DNA from: Bacillota bacterium
Lineage (GTDB): Bacteria; Bacillota; Ch66
DNA: 64,000 bases
Assembly: GCA_013178045.1 (NCBI GenBank)
Contig: JABLXP010000001.1
Location: 271,511 to 335,510 of the forward strand
Direction of reading: 5' to 3'
Made by a program: the position numbers and the translations under genes. The notes beneath the pieces were generated by a model that searched no databases, had not been told where the DNA came from, and worked only from the letters and a program-made list of their open reading frames with translations. Of this stretch, positions 18,864 to 29,441 are shown in pieces; the first letter of the stretch is position 1; each line of letters starts with the position of its first letter.

Positions 18864-19112
18864 ATGTTTAAGGCTAACATTCACGTAACCCTGAAAAAGA
18901 GTATCCTCGACCCCCAGGGAACAGCTGTGCAAAAGGCCCTCCATTCGTTGAACTATGTTAACGTCACCGATGTCCGTTTGGGCAAATACTTTGAGGTGCA
19001 GTTGGACGCGCCAGACCGTGCGGCAGCCGAAGCGCAGGTTCGGGAGATGTGTGAACGGCTGCTGGCGAACCCAGTCATCGAAGACTTTACTTTTGAACTG
19101 GTGGAGGTATAG
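18864..19112 (+). CDS. purS: Phosphoribosylformylglycinamidine synthase subunit PurS
   Basis: 82 residues, the usual size. PurS bridges PurQ and PurL in the three-part FGAM synthase. The sequence FKANIHVTLKKSILDPQGTA and the NVTDVRLGKYFEVQLD block are diagnostic. It lies between purC and purQ with a GGAGGT ribosome site. Confidence 0.95.
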   Translation: MFKANIHVTLKKSILDPQGTAVQKALHSLNYVNVTDVRLGKYFEVQLDAPDRAAAEAQVREMCERLLANPVIEDFTFELVEV

Positions 19113-19116
19113 CTGA

Positions 19117-19827
19117 ATGAAATTTGGGGTAGTGGTTTTTCCCGGCTCCAACTGTGATGCGGACTGTTACCACGTGGTGAAAGAGGTGCTGCAACAGCCG
19201 GTTGAGTACGTCTGGCACCAAAACAGTTCAGTAGCTGGCTTCGATTGTCTGATTCTGCCGGGGGGATTTTCCTATGGGGATTATCTCCGGGTTGGGGCGA
19301 TCGCCCGGTTTTCGCCAGTCATGGGAGCCATTCAAGAATTTGTCGAGCGGGGTGGTCTGGTGATCGGGATTTGCAATGGATTTCAGATTCTCATGGAGGC
19401 GGGGTTATTGCCAGGTGCCATGCTGCGCAATGACAGCCTCCAGTTTCGCTGCCACCCAACCTACCTGCGGGTGGAGGACAACACGACCCCCTTCACCAAT
19501 CAGTGCCAGCCGGGACAGGTGCTCCGAATTCCGATCGCGCACGGGGATGGGAATTTCTTTGCCGATGCCAAGACGCTGGCGGAGATCGAGGCCAACGGCC
19601 AGGTTGTTTTCCGCTACTGCACGCCAGTTGGGGAGATCATTCCTGAGGCCAACCCGAACGGTTCACTGAATAACATCGCGGGAATCTGCAATCGGGGGCG
19701 GAATGTCCTGGGGATGATGCCGCACCCGGAGCGCTGTGCGGAGGCGATTTTAGGCAGCGAGGATGGACGCCTCATTTTTGTTTCCCTGTTGAAATGGTGG
19801 GAAAGTGGTGGCTTCGATGGAAAGTAA
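19117..19827 (+). CDS. purQ: Phosphoribosylformylglycinamidine synthase subunit PurQ (glutaminase)
   Basis: 236 residues. Class I glutamine amidotransferase delivering ammonia to PurL. The nucleophile elbow is GICNGFQIL, the N-terminus [12 protein letters not shown] is typical, and the His/Glu pair is in MPHPERCAE. It starts 4 bp after purS and overlaps purL by about 11 bp. Confidence 0.97.
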   Translation: MKFGVVVFPGSNCDADCYHVVKEVLQQPVEYVWHQNSSVAGFDCLILPGGFSYGDYLRVGAIARFSPVMGAIQEFVERGGLVIGICNGFQILMEAGLLPGAMLRNDSLQFRCHPTYLRVEDNTTPFTNQCQPGQVLRIPIAHGDGNFFADAKTLAEIEANGQVVFRYCTPVGEIIPEANPNGSLNNIAGICNRGRNVLGMMPHPERCAEAILGSEDGRLIFVSLLKWWESGGFDGK

Positions 19828-22045
19828 GGTCTGGCGGGAAATGGGACTGACTGACTGGGAGTACGAGCGAATCAAAGAGCTTTTAGGCCGGGAACCGAAC
19901 TACGTGGAAACCGGTATGTTTGCGGTCATGTGGTCTGAACACTGTGGCTACAAGAATTCCCGTCCCGTGTTGAAACTCTTTCCAACCAGCGGTCCCCAGG
20001 TCTTGCAGGGGCCGGGGGAAAACGCAGGTATCGTTGATATCGGTGACGGTCAGGCGGTGGTCTTCAAGATTGAGAGCCACAATCACCCTTCGGCAGTTGA
20101 ACCCTTCCAGGGGGCAGCTACTGGGGTTGGCGGGATCGTGCGCGATATTTTCACCATGGGGGCGCGTCCGATCGCTTTGCTAGATTCTCTCCGGTTTGGT
20201 GAGCTGACAAAGCCCCGGGTCAAATATCTTTTTAGTGGAGTAGTCGGTGGAATCAGCTCGTACGGTAATTGTATCGGAATTCCCACCGTGGCGGGTGAGG
20301 TCTATTTTCACCCGAGTTATGAGGATAATCCGCTGGTCAATGCCATGTGTGTTGGGCTGATTGACCAGAAAAATATTGCTAAGGGTGTAGCCGCCGGGGT
20401 TGGCAACCCGGTGATGGTGGTGGGAGCGCGGACCGGCCGGGATGGTATCCACGGGGCCACTTTTGCCTCAGAAGAGCTAAATGAAGCTTCCGAAGAAAAG
20501 CGCCCGGCGGTTCAGGTAGGCGACCCCTTTATGGAGAAGTTGCTGCTCGAAGCTTGCCTGGAGCTGATTCAGGCCGGCCTGGTCGTGGGGATGCAGGACA
20601 TGGGTGCGGCCGGGCTGACCAGTTCATCTTGTGAGATGGCGAGCCGCGGCAACAGCGGGATGGTGATCGATGTCTCATTGGTTCCCCGGCGGGAAGAAGG
20701 CATGACCCCGTACGAGGTTATGTTATCAGAATCGCAGGAACGGATGCTGGTCGTGCCGAAGAAGGGAAAAGAGGAAGAAGTCCAAAAGATTTTCGCCAAG
20801 TGGGGCTTGGAGGCGGTGGTTGTCGGCTGGGTAACTGATGACGGGATAATGCGGATCAAAGACGGCGATGAGATTGTGGCCGAGATTCCCGCGAAAGCCC
20901 TGACCGATGAATGTCCGGTGTATTACCGGGAGGAAAAGGAGCCGGCTTACTATCAGCGCTTAAAGGAATTTGATCTCAGTACCGTTCCTGAACCGGCAGA
21001 CTACGTGGCGGTCTTACGCCAACTGCTGGCTTCGCCGAATATTGCCAGCAAAGAACTGGTTTACCAGCAGTACGACCACATGGTCGGGGTAAACACCGTT
21101 GTTGTCCCTGGTGCGGCAGATGCGGCTGTTTTACGGGTGAAAGGAACCCAAAAAGGATTAGCATTAAAGACTGACGGCAACAGCCGGTTCTGCTACCTGG
21201 ATCCCTTCCGCGGCGGTGCGCTAGCGGTGGCGGAAGCAGCGCGCAACTTGGTTTGCACTGGAGCAAGACCACTGGCGATCACTGACTGCCTCAACTTTGG
21301 TAACCCGGAGAAACCTGAGATCTTCTGGCAGTTCCGTCAGGCTGTCTTGGGGATGAGCGAGGCCTGCCGGGCTCTAAATACGCCGGTCATCAGCGGTAAT
21401 GTTAGCTTCTATAATGAAACTAAAGGAGAAGCGATTTACCCGACCCCAGTCGTGGGTATGGTTGGCCTGTTGACCAACATTAACCGGCGGTGTACGCAGG
21501 GCTTTAAGCAAGAAGGGGACGTGATCCTTCTATTGGGTAATAATAAAGGGGAAATTGGCGGGAGCGAGTACCTGGCCGTGGTGCATGGGCAGGAAGCAGG
21601 TCCAGTGCCTGAGCTTGACTTGGATCTGGAGCGCGCGGTCCAGACTTGTTGCCTCATGCTGATTGAAGAGGGTTGGGTTAAGTCGGCCCATGATTGTTCG
21701 GAAGGTGGATTAGCGGTGACGTTAGCGGAATCATGCATCAGCGGGCAAATTGGTGCCGAGATTGAATTCACCAGTGAACTACGCGCTGACCACTATTTGT
21801 TCGGCGAAACACCCTCGCAAATTGTGATTTCGGTTGCACCTGAACGGGTACCGCTGGTACTGGAGGCTGCCGAAGAATTTGTGGTTCCAGTGACTGTTCT
21901 GGGTCGGGTCGGTGGCCCTAACTTAAAGATAACGAAAAAAACCAAACAAGAAAACTTCATGGCGCAATCCTTAATTGATGTACCGGTCAAAGAAATCGAA
22001 GAAATTTGGCGGGGGGCAATTCCGTGTTTGATGAAAGGGAATTAA
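19817..22045 (+). CDS. purL: Phosphoribosylformylglycinamidine synthase subunit PurL
   Basis: 742 residues, the short bacterial form that needs PurS and PurQ. ATP-dependent conversion of FGAR to FGAM. Motifs are [40 protein letters not shown] glycine region ([16 protein letters not shown]) and the second half [14 protein letters not shown]. The ATG at 19817 follows GGTGG by 5 bp; GTG codons at 19805 and 19808 are alternatives. It ends in TAATG, shared with the purF start. Confidence 0.97.
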   Translation: MESKVWREMGLTDWEYERIKELLGREPNYVETGMFAVMWSEHCGYKNSRPVLKLFPTSGPQVLQGPGENAGIVDIGDGQAVVFKIESHNHPSAVEPFQGAATGVGGIVRDIFTMGARPIALLDSLRFGELTKPRVKYLFSGVVGGISSYGNCIGIPTVAGEVYFHPSYEDNPLVNAMCVGLIDQKNIAKGVAAGVGNPVMVVGARTGRDGIHGATFASEELNEASEEKRPAVQVGDPFMEKLLLEACLELIQAGLVVGMQDMGAAGLTSSSCEMASRGNSGMVIDVSLVPRREEGMTPYEVMLSESQERMLVVPKKGKEEEVQKIFAKWGLEAVVVGWVTDDGIMRIKDGDEIVAEIPAKALTDECPVYYREEKEPAYYQRLKEFDLSTVPEPADYVAVLRQLLASPNIASKELVYQQYDHMVGVNTVVVPGAADAAVLRVKGTQKGLALKTDGNSRFCYLDPFRGGALAVAEAARNLVCTGARPLAITDCLNFGNPEKPEIFWQFRQAVLGMSEACRALNTPVISGNVSFYNETKGEAIYPTPVVGMVGLLTNINRRCTQGFKQEGDVILLLGNNKGEIGGSEYLAVVHGQEAGPVPELDLDLERAVQTCCLMLIEEGWVKSAHDCSEGGLAVTLAESCISGQIGAEIEFTSELRADHYLFGETPSQIVISVAPERVPLVLEAAEEFVVPVTVLGRVGGPNLKITKKTKQENFMAQSLIDVPVKEIEEIWRGAIPCLMKGN

Positions 22046-23487
22046 TGGATAAGCCAAAAGAAGAGTGCGGTTTGTTTGGCATCTATGTACCGGTTAAGGA
22101 GGCCAAGGTCAGAGGCTTCCCAGTGAATGAGGATGTCGTGTCAGACGTGGCCAGACTGACCTATTACGGCCTCTACGCCCTTCAACATCGGGGCCAGGAA
22201 AGCGCCGGGATCGCCATCTCGAATGGGAAAGGGATCGAAGTCACTAAAGCCATGGGCCTGGTGGCTGAGGTTTTTGACGAACAGAAACTGAGCGCTTTGC
22301 GTGGGCACGTGGCTATCGGCCACGTGCGCTACTCGACGACGGGCTCGAGTCTACTTGTCAACGCGCAACCCCTGGTGTTTCGTTACCTCCAGGGGATGAT
22401 GGCCCTCGCCCATAATGGCAATTTGACCAATGCCACTCAGCTTCGGCACCGGCTGGCAACTTTGGGTTCTGTTTTTCAATCAACAACTGATAGTGAAGTT
22501 ATTGTCAACCTGATTGCCCGGTATTCCCAGGACAGTGTTGAGGATGCCCTGCTGAAATGCATGATCGACATCAAAGGGGCCTACTCGCTGGTATTGATGA
22601 CGGAAAACAAGCTGTTAGGTGTCCGGGATCCCTTCGGGGTGCGGCCACTGTGCCTGGGCCGGCTGGGTGACGCCTATATCCTGGCCTCAGAATCCTGTGC
22701 CTTGGATACGGTTGGGGCAGAGTTTATCCGGGACCTCGACCCCGGGGAGATTGTGGTTATTGATGAACGGGGCTTGACCTCCCTGAAGATTTTACCGGCT
22801 ACTCACCGAGCGACCTGTATCTTTGAATACATCTACTTTGCCCGGCCAGACAGCAACATCGACGGATACAACGTGAACCGGGCGCGGCGGGCGATGGGAA
22901 GACAACTGGCGCGTGAGAAAAAGATTGAGGCCGATATCGTAATCTCTGTTCCCGATTCCGGTACGGCGGCGGCGTTGGGTTATGCCGAAGAGGCAGGGAT
23001 TCCTTATGAAGAGGGGTTGATGAAGAACCGCTACATCGGTCGCACGTTTATTCAGCCTGCCCAAAAGACCCGCGATCTCGGTGTTCGCCTGAAACTTAAC
23101 CCGATTCAGGAAGCCTTGAAGGACAAACGAGTAATCATGGTGGATGATTCAATCGTGCGTGGGACGACTTCGAAAAAAATTGTCCGTATGCTGCGTGAGG
23201 CGGGGGCGGCTGAAGTGCATATGCTGGTGAGCTCACCCCCGATTCTGCACCCCTGTTTTTATGGGATTGACACCTCCGAACGGGAAGAACTGATTGCGGC
23301 CAAGATGAGCCTGGCCGAAATCGAGAAGTATATTGGGGCGGATAGCCTGACCTACCTCAGCCTGGAGGGACTGTTGGGTTGTTTCCCCGGGAATGAAGAA
23401 ATGTTTTGTACGGCCTGCTTCAGCGGAAATTACCCGATTGAGATTCCGTCTCAGGTAGCGGCGGGCAAGTTTAGTCTTGAGGGTTAA
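22045..23487 (+). CDS. purF: Amidophosphoribosyltransferase PurF
   Basis: 480 residues. First committed step of purine synthesis: PRPP plus glutamine to phosphoribosylamine. The start at 22045 overlaps the purL stop (TAATG) and has AAAGGGA upstream. The short propeptide MDKPKEE precedes the catalytic Cys8 (ECGLFGIY), as in the Bacillus-type enzyme. The PRPP motif is VIMVDDSIVRGTTS. Candidate [4Fe-4S] ligands are visible in CIFEYIYF, HPCFYGID and CTACF, so it is the Fe-S, oxygen-sensitive form. Its substrate is the proposed riboswitch ligand. Confidence 0.97.
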   Translation: MDKPKEECGLFGIYVPVKEAKVRGFPVNEDVVSDVARLTYYGLYALQHRGQESAGIAISNGKGIEVTKAMGLVAEVFDEQKLSALRGHVAIGHVRYSTTGSSLLVNAQPLVFRYLQGMMALAHNGNLTNATQLRHRLATLGSVFQSTTDSEVIVNLIARYSQDSVEDALLKCMIDIKGAYSLVLMTENKLLGVRDPFGVRPLCLGRLGDAYILASESCALDTVGAEFIRDLDPGEIVVIDERGLTSLKILPATHRATCIFEYIYFARPDSNIDGYNVNRARRAMGRQLAREKKIEADIVISVPDSGTAAALGYAEEAGIPYEEGLMKNRYIGRTFIQPAQKTRDLGVRLKLNPIQEALKDKRVIMVDDSIVRGTTSKKIVRMLREAGAAEVHMLVSSPPILHPCFYGIDTSEREELIAAKMSLAEIEKYIGADSLTYLSLEGLLGCFPGNEEMFCTACFSGNYPIEIPSQVAAGKFSLEG

Positions 23488-23503
23488 GAGGAGATGAGAA
23501 GCA

Positions 23504-24571
23504 ATGAGCGGCGCGAAGGAATTGACCTATCGAGACGCGGGTGTGGATATTACGGCCGGCAGCGAAACCGTAAACCTGATTAAAGAAAGCGTCCGACGGA
23601 CGTGGCGGCCTGAAGTGCTTACCGAAATTGGCGGGTTTGGCGGTTTATTTGCCCTTAACGTGGTGAAGTACCGTGAACCAGTACTGGTGTCGGGAACGGA
23701 TGGTGTGGGGACGAAACTGCGCGTGGCCATGATGGCCGACCGGCACGATACCATTGGGATTGATGCCGTAGCCATGTGCGTGAATGATATCCTGGTGCAC
23801 GGGGCCGAACCCCTGTTTTTTCTAGATTATTTGGCGGTGGGAAAACTGGTGCCGGCTAAAGCGGCGACGATTGTCCAGGGGGTGGCCGAGGGCTGTCGGC
23901 AGGCGGGCTGTGCCCTGATCGGTGGAGAAACAGCCGAGATGCCCGGCTTTTACGGAGAAGACGAATACGACTTGGCCGGCTTCGCGGTAGGTGTGGTCGA
24001 AAAGTCAAGGTTGATTACCGGTGCCAGCATTGTAGCGGGCGACCAGATTCTAGCCCTGCCTTCGACTGGCCTCCACAGCAACGGATATTCCTTGGCCCGC
24101 AAGGTTTTGTTTGAGGTTGGGGGTTACCAGCTTAGTGACATGGTGCCGGAACTAGGAAAAACCGTCGAGGAGGAACTTCTGACTCCAACACGGATTTATG
24201 TCAAGTTGGTGTTAAAAATCCTGGAACAGTATCAGGTGAAAGGAATGGCCCACATTACCGGGGGCGGGCTGGTGGAAAACGTCCCCCGGATCCTGCCGGC
24301 CGGCACAAGTGCTTTGCTCTACCGCAATAGTTGGCCGGTCTTACCAATTTTTAAGCTGTTGCAAAAACTCGGCAATATCAGCGAGGCGGAAATGTTCCGC
24401 ACCTTTAATATGGGGGTGGGCCTATGCCTGGTGGTATCGGCCGCTGACGTGGCTGGTATAACCAACCTCCTCCAGGCTAATAATGAACCTGTTTACCGGA
24501 TTGGCGAAATTATCCCAGGCGATGGCCGAGTGGTCTGGACGGATGAACACGCGAAGGAGGCGGGAGAATGA
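23504..24571 (+). CDS. purM: Phosphoribosylformylglycinamidine cyclo-ligase (AIR synthetase)
   Basis: 355 residues. Closes the imidazole ring of FGAM to AIR using ATP. Family motifs are [11 protein letters not shown], the GTDGVGTKL loop, [15 protein letters not shown] and [15 protein letters not shown]. It lies 16 bp after purF and overlaps purN by 4 bp (ATGA). Confidence 0.97.
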   Translation: MSGAKELTYRDAGVDITAGSETVNLIKESVRRTWRPEVLTEIGGFGGLFALNVVKYREPVLVSGTDGVGTKLRVAMMADRHDTIGIDAVAMCVNDILVHGAEPLFFLDYLAVGKLVPAKAATIVQGVAEGCRQAGCALIGGETAEMPGFYGEDEYDLAGFAVGVVEKSRLITGASIVAGDQILALPSTGLHSNGYSLARKVLFEVGGYQLSDMVPELGKTVEEELLTPTRIYVKLVLKILEQYQVKGMAHITGGGLVENVPRILPAGTSALLYRNSWPVLPIFKLLQKLGNISEAEMFRTFNMGVGLCLVVSAADVAGITNLLQANNEPVYRIGEIIPGDGRVVWTDEHAKEAGE

Positions 24572-25191
24572 GCAAGTTTCGACTGGCTGTCCTGGCTTCC
24601 GGGCGTGGTTCGAATCTTCAGGCGATCCTGGATGCGATCGAGGATGGGCGGCTGCAGGCCCAGGTAGCGGTTGTGATCAGTGACCGCGGGGAGGCGCCGG
24701 CTTTAGAGCGAGCCAGGGCCAAGCATATCCCCGCTGTCCATATCAATCCCAAGGACTTTTCAGACAAGGCCGCATATGAACAGGCGGTGGCAGACTGTTG
24801 CATCGAGTACCAAGTAGACCTCATTGTTCTGGCTGGATATATGCGCATTCTTGGGGCTGAATTCATTCGCCGCTTTCCAAACCGGATCGTAAATATCCAC
24901 CCGGCCCTTTTACCGTCTTTCCCTGGGCTGCATGCCCAGCGGCAGGCCCTCGAGTACGGGGTGCGTTTCAGCGGGTGCACCGTGCATTTCGTTGACGAAG
25001 GGGTGGACAGTGGGCCCATCATCAGTCAGGCGGTAGTCCCGGTGCTTCCCGACGACACGGAGGAGACCCTGGCCGAACGGATCCTTGTGCAGGAGCACCG
25101 CATTTATCCAGCGGCGATTCAGCTGATTGTCGAAGGCCGGTTGGAAGTCAAGGGCCGGCGGGTGCTGATCCGAGATAAGCATGGACATTAG
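24568..25191 (+). CDS. purN: Phosphoribosylglycinamide formyltransferase
   Basis: 207 residues. Transfers a formyl group from 10-formyl-THF to GAR. The active-site signature is [15 protein letters not shown] and [13 protein letters not shown]; the N-terminus [16 protein letters not shown] is the phosphate-binding loop. Coupled to purM by a 4-bp overlap. The 119-bp gap downstream to purH is AT-rich and shows nothing I can name with confidence. Confidence 0.97.
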   Translation: MSKFRLAVLASGRGSNLQAILDAIEDGRLQAQVAVVISDRGEAPALERARAKHIPAVHINPKDFSDKAAYEQAVADCCIEYQVDLIVLAGYMRILGAEFIRRFPNRIVNIHPALLPSFPGLHAQRQALEYGVRFSGCTVHFVDEGVDSGPIISQAVVPVLPDDTEETLAERILVQEHRIYPAAIQLIVEGRLEVKGRRVLIRDKHGH

Positions 25192-25310
25192 TTTACATAA
25201 TGCAACAAACTCGATACTTTTTTAAAATGTAAATTGAACTTTGATGAAGAATTAAGCTTGATTTAGCTACCCTTATGTCAAAATAAAAATATAATAAGAG
25301 GTGACAACCG

Positions 25311-26858
25311 ATGAAAAAAAGGCGAGCACTAATCAGTGTTTCCAACAAAACTGGGATCGTTGAACTGGCGAAGTCCCTGGTTGACCTGGAATTTGAGATC
25401 GTCTCCACGGGTGGGACGGCTCAATACTTACAAGCGGCTGGGGTGCCGGTAACACCGGTTTCCCAGGTAACGGGTTTTCCGGAAATCCTGGACGGGCGGG
25501 TGAAGACACTCCATCCCAAGATTCACGGTGGGATTCTGGCCCGACGGATTCCAGAGCACCTGAACCAATTAGATGAACATGCCATTACCCCAATCGATCT
25601 GGTAGCGGTTAACCTGTATCCTTTCCGGGAAACCATCAGTAAACCTGGTGTAACCCTAGAGGAAGCGATTGAAAACATTGACATCGGCGGACCATCCATG
25701 GTTCGTTCGGCCGCCAAGAACTACCAGGATGTCATTGTTCTTGTTAATCCCGAGCGGTATGAAGAGGTTTTAAAACAGCTGATGGAGACTGGCAACGTCA
25801 GCCCGGACCTGCGTCAGCAACTGGCAGCTGAGGCGTTCGCGCACACGGCCGAATATGACCGGTTGATCGCGGCCTTTCTACAAGGGCTAAATCAAGCGGA
25901 CAAGCCAGCTGTCTTCCCGGAGCAGTTGGTGCTGGTGGGCGAAAAGATTCAAGACCTCCGCTATGGAGAGAATCCTCACCAGAGAGCGGCCTTTTACCGG
26001 CTGGCCGGTGTTCAGGGCGGCCTGGCGAACGCCAAACAGCTCAATGGGAAAGAGTTGTCGTACAACAATATTGTTGACCTGGAATCGGCTTGGGCGATCG
26101 TTAGTGAGTTTGACGAGCCCGCCGCGGTGATCATTAAACACACCAACCCCTGCGGTACGGCGATTGGTGCCGATCTGGCCGAGGCATACCGCAAGGCTTA
26201 TGCGGCCGATCCTCTGTCAGCCTATGGGGGGATCGTGGCCCTCAATCGCCCGGTGGACCGGCTGACGGCGGAGGAAATGGCCAAGATCTTCTTAGAAGCG
26301 GTCATTGCCCCGGCTTATGATCATGAAGCCTTGGCAATCTTACAGAAAAAGCAAAACCTGCGCGTCCTGGCCGTTGAACCGATACGGACGAAGCAAGGAA
26401 GCTGCTGGCAGGTGAAGACTGTCCAGGGGGGCTTTGTTGTCCAGGATGTTGATGAGGGTAGCCTGGACGATGTTGAACTTAAGGTGGTTACTGACCGTCA
26501 GCCGACTGAACGGGAGTGGGAGGATCTCCGTTTTACTTGGCAAGTGGTCAAGCACGTCAAATCAAACGCCATCGTGGTTGGCACCGGGGGGCAAACCTTG
26601 GGTGTCGGTGCGGGTCAGATGAATCGGGTCGGTGCGGCCAAGATCGCTTTGGAGCAGGCCGGGGAGAAGGCCCGGGGCGCGGTGCTGGCTTCTGATGCCT
26701 TTTTTCCCTTCCGTGATACCGTAGATGAGGCGGCCAAGGCCGGCATCACGGCGATTATTCAACCCGGGGGCTCAATCCGTGATGCCGAGTGTATCCAGGC
26801 GGCCAATGAACACGGGATCGCCATGGTGTTTACCGGGATGCGCCACTTCAAACATTAA
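25311..26858 (+). CDS. purH: Bifunctional AICAR formyltransferase / IMP cyclohydrolase
   Basis: 515 residues. Last two steps to IMP. The N-terminal IMP cyclohydrolase (about 1-195; [36 protein letters not shown]) is followed by AICAR transformylase ([35 protein letters not shown]). Full length. AGAGGTGA precedes the ATG. It is separated from purN by 119 bp but follows the same order as in other Firmicutes. Confidence 0.98.
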   Translation: MKKRRALISVSNKTGIVELAKSLVDLEFEIVSTGGTAQYLQAAGVPVTPVSQVTGFPEILDGRVKTLHPKIHGGILARRIPEHLNQLDEHAITPIDLVAVNLYPFRETISKPGVTLEEAIENIDIGGPSMVRSAAKNYQDVIVLVNPERYEEVLKQLMETGNVSPDLRQQLAAEAFAHTAEYDRLIAAFLQGLNQADKPAVFPEQLVLVGEKIQDLRYGENPHQRAAFYRLAGVQGGLANAKQLNGKELSYNNIVDLESAWAIVSEFDEPAAVIIKHTNPCGTAIGADLAEAYRKAYAADPLSAYGGIVALNRPVDRLTAEEMAKIFLEAVIAPAYDHEALAILQKKQNLRVLAVEPIRTKQGSCWQVKTVQGGFVVQDVDEGSLDDVELKVVTDRQPTEREWEDLRFTWQVVKHVKSNAIVVGTGGQTLGVGAGQMNRVGAAKIALEQAGEKARGAVLASDAFFPFRDTVDEAAKAGITAIIQPGGSIRDAECIQAANEHGIAMVFTGMRHFKH

Positions 26859-26884
26859 TTGACATAATACAAAGGGGTGGTAGC

Positions 26885-28165
26885 GTGGAGGAGAAGCTAA
26901 ACGTACTCGTGGTCGGCGGTGGTGGTCGTGAACACGCTCTGGTGTGGAAACTCAAGCAGAGCCCACGGGTCAAAAAAATTTACTGTGCCCCGGGAAACGC
27001 GGGTATTGCTCAATTAGCCGACTGTGTTACCATCGCTGCCGAAGACATTCAGGGTCTGTTGCATTTTGCCGAGCAGGCGAGTATTGACCTGACCGTGGTT
27101 GGTCCAGAGGCCCCACTGGTGGCGGGAATCGTTGATACGTTTGAGCAAGCCGGTCGGCGTATCTTTGGCCCTAGCCAAAAAGCAGCGCTTCTTGAGGGCA
27201 GCAAAGCCCTGGCCAAGGAGATCATGGTCAAGTACGGTATCCCAACGGCCAGGCACGCTACGTTTAGTACGGCTGAAGCAGCGTATGCCTATATTCAAGA
27301 ACAAGGAGCTCCCTGTGTGGTCAAAGCCGATGGGCTGGCGGCGGGTAAAGGTGTCGTAGTGGCTATGGATGAAGAGACGGCGTTGGCGGCAGTTAAAGAA
27401 ATCATGGAGAACCGGGCCTTCGGTGAGGCCGGGAATCAGGTCGTGATCGAAGAATACCTTGAGGGCGAAGAGGTTAGCATTCTGGCTTTCACGGATGGGC
27501 AGACGGTGGTCCCGATGGTTTCGGCGCAAGACCATAAACGGGTCTTTGATGGGGACCGGGGACCGAATACCGGGGGGATGGGGGCATATTCACCAGCTCC
27601 AGTCTATAACCCGGGTGTGGCCCAGCAGGTAGTGAAACAGATCCTGGAGCCGACTGTGGCGGCGATGCGCACCGAAAGGCGAGAATACCGTGGAGTTTTG
27701 TATGCGGGTTTAATGATTACGGCCAATGGCCCGAAGGTTTTAGAATTTAACGCCCGTTTTGGCGATCCCGAAACCCAGGTGGTGTTGCCGCGCTTGAAGA
27801 CTGACCTGGTGGACATTATTGAGGCAATCCTGGATCAGCGGCTTGAACAGCTTAAGATCGAATGGTATCCGCAGACGGCTGTTTGTGTGGTCCTGGCGGC
27901 GGGGGGTTACCCGGGTAGTTACCAGAAAGGAATGGTCATTGAGGGGTTGGATCGGCTTACCCAAGAGGTGCTGGTTTTCCATGCTGGGACGACGAGGCGA
28001 GACGGGCGGATTGTTACCAACGGCGGCCGAGTCCTCGGGGTAACGGCTTTGGGGGACACCATTCAAACCGCAATTGATCGGGCCTACGCCGCGGTCGAGC
28101 AGATTAAGTTTGCAGATATGCATTACCGCCGAGACATCGGCTACCGGGCTTTACAACGGCGTTAG
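26885..28165 (+). CDS. purD: Phosphoribosylamine-glycine ligase (GAR synthetase)
   Basis: 426 residues, ATP-grasp fold. Joins phosphoribosylamine and glycine. Motifs are VVGGGGREHALVWKL at the N-terminus, GPEAPLVAGI, KADGLAAGKGVVVA and NARFGDPETQVVLPRL. Starts with GTG after a GGGGTGGTAGC site. It is the last purine gene; no terminator is obvious before the HD-domain gene 48 bp downstream. Confidence 0.97.
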   Translation: MEEKLNVLVVGGGGREHALVWKLKQSPRVKKIYCAPGNAGIAQLADCVTIAAEDIQGLLHFAEQASIDLTVVGPEAPLVAGIVDTFEQAGRRIFGPSQKAALLEGSKALAKEIMVKYGIPTARHATFSTAEAAYAYIQEQGAPCVVKADGLAAGKGVVVAMDEETALAAVKEIMENRAFGEAGNQVVIEEYLEGEEVSILAFTDGQTVVPMVSAQDHKRVFDGDRGPNTGGMGAYSPAPVYNPGVAQQVVKQILEPTVAAMRTERREYRGVLYAGLMITANGPKVLEFNARFGDPETQVVLPRLKTDLVDIIEAILDQRLEQLKIEWYPQTAVCVVLAAGGYPGSYQKGMVIEGLDRLTQEVLVFHAGTTRRDGRIVTNGGRVLGVTALGDTIQTAIDRAYAAVEQIKFADMHYRRDIGYRALQRR

Positions 28166-28213
28166 GATGCACGAGCGGATAACTAATCCAGTGAGAAGTA
28201 ATGAGGTGAGACC

Positions 28214-28876
28214 TTGATTGCTTTAGAAGACCTGAAGAATAACCCCAAAATTATTACCTATCTGGATCATGTCAATGAGTATCTGGGTAAAATGGGGGCC
28301 ATCGAACACAACCAGCGCCACGCCGACCTGGTGGCTGACCTCAGCCGGAAAATTCTACAGACGCTTGGCTATCCGACGCGAGAGGCTGAACTGGCGGCCA
28401 TCGCTGGATTTTTACATGACCTGGGCAATATGGCCAACCGCTACGGTCACGGGCTGACTGGAGCGATTTTTGCTTACAACTTATTGCGGGAGATGGGGAT
28501 GCCACCCGAGGAACTAGCGGTAGTGATGTCCGCGATCGGTAATCACGAAGAGAAAGCAGGGGGGCACCCAGTTACTCCGGTCGGAGCAGCGGTAATTCTG
28601 GCGGACAAATCTGATGTTCATCACACGCGTGTGCGCAAAACGGATTTGGCGCAGTTCACGCGACGTGACCGGGTGAATTACGCGGCTAGGCAATCCTTAC
28701 TGGATGTCAATCCCGAGCAACGCGTAATCACCATGAAATTGATTATTGACCCGCAGATCTGTTCGGTCATGGAGTACTTTGAAATTTTTCTGGCGAAAAT
28801 GATCATGTGCCGCCGGGCGGCGGCTGCTCTGCAGTGTCAGTTTGAATTGATCATCAACGACGCCAAGCTGTTATAA
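28214..28876 (+). CDS. HD-domain phosphohydrolase family protein
   Basis: 220 residues. An HD metal-binding domain is visible: EHNQRHADLVADLSRKIL with the first His, FLHDLGNMANRYGHG with the His-Asp pair, and NHEEKAGGHPVTPVGAAVILADKSD-like later metal and catalytic residues (quoted in part). TTG start preceded by GAGGTGAG. Such proteins hydrolyse nucleotides or phosphate esters, some (p)ppGpp-like; substrate unknown. Position after purD suggests read-through from the purine operon. The C-terminal ~70 residues have no domain I recognise. Confidence 0.85.
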   Translation: MIALEDLKNNPKIITYLDHVNEYLGKMGAIEHNQRHADLVADLSRKILQTLGYPTREAELAAIAGFLHDLGNMANRYGHGLTGAIFAYNLLREMGMPPEELAVVMSAIGNHEEKAGGHPVTPVGAAVILADKSDVHHTRVRKTDLAQFTRRDRVNYAARQSLLDVNPEQRVITMKLIIDPQICSVMEYFEIFLAKMIMCRRAAAALQCQFELIINDAKLL

Positions 28877-28956
28877 TTTTATAGGATAAACCACGTTTAT
28901 GACCGTTGTAATTTTAGGCAATACTGTTGGCAAAACAGCCATTGCGGGAGGTCAAT

Positions 28957-29001
28957 ATGGTGAAAGACCTATTTGACCGCCTGATTTCGGCCGGTGCTTG
29001 A
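28957..29001 (+). CDS. Possible 14-codon leader peptide upstream of the his operon
   Basis: GGGAGG lies 5 bp before an ATG that opens MVKDLFDRLISAGA and stops inside the loop of an intrinsic terminator (28990-29018). Translation would therefore cover the terminator 5' arm, which is how attenuation leaders work. It contains no histidine codon, so a classical his attenuator is not supported. It may instead be a spurious small ORF. Confidence 0.35.
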   Translation: MVKDLFDRLISAGA

Positions 29002-29018
29002 TACACCGGTCTTTTGTT
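28990..29018 (+). terminator. Intrinsic terminator ahead of the his operon
   Basis: Stem CCGGTG (28991-28996) / CACCGG (29004-29009), extended by flanking G/T, then TCTTTTGTTTG. It either ends the purine/HD transcript or acts as an attenuator for a start near 28880, where TATAAT at 28872-28877 could serve as -10. Confidence 0.75.
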
Positions 29019-29117
29019 TGGTAAGTTAATCTTGTATTGGGCTTGCATTACCAGAGCAAGCTTGCTATAGTTAGATTAGTTTCAAACGGTGATATACTAA
29101 AGTGGAGGGTATGGGCT

Positions 29118-29435
29118 ATGGCTTTCGAGACGAAAATACGGCACCCTTTTGTGGATAAGCTTTTTGAGGCGATTCTGCTTTTGGAAAATGAAGAGGAGTG
29201 CTATAGATTTTTTGAGGACTTATGTACGGTGGGTGAAATTCAGGCCCTGGCTCAACGTTTAGAAGTCGCGAAAATGCTCTATGCCAACTGTACTTACACG
29301 GCGATTGCGGAAACGACCGGGGCCAGCACGGCGACTATCAGTCGGGTGAAGCGTTTTCTTAACTACGGGGCGGGCGGCTATCAACTAATCTTGCAGCGAC
29401 TGTCTGAGCGAGGCTTACTAGAAAGGAAAGAGTGA
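29118..29435 (+). CDS. YerC/YecD family TrpR-like regulator (likely histidine operon repressor)
   Basis: 105 residues with the TrpR-like helix-turn-helix: RFFEDLCTVGEIQALAQRL leading to YTAIAETTGASTATISRVKR, the latter being the recognition region. The family (YerC/YecD, proposed HisR) is often the first gene of clostridial his operons, as here. The ATG at 29118 is chosen with GGAGGG 8 bp upstream. It ends 6 bp before hisZ. A candidate target is the 18-bp palindrome ahead of hisG. Ligand probably histidine by analogy with TrpR; inferred only. Confidence 0.85.
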   Translation: MAFETKIRHPFVDKLFEAILLLENEEECYRFFEDLCTVGEIQALAQRLEVAKMLYANCTYTAIAETTGASTATISRVKRFLNYGAGGYQLILQRLSERGLLERKE

Positions 29436-29441
29436 TTTCTG

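Noticed and set aside
25192..25310. Promoter for purH from the TATAAT at 25290
   Set aside because: No acceptable -35 at the right distance, and transcription would start within or after the ribosome site.
28921..28950. Second sigma-54 promoter (TTGGCA...TTGC) before the his operon
   Set aside because: The GG and GC are separated by 13 rather than 10 bp.
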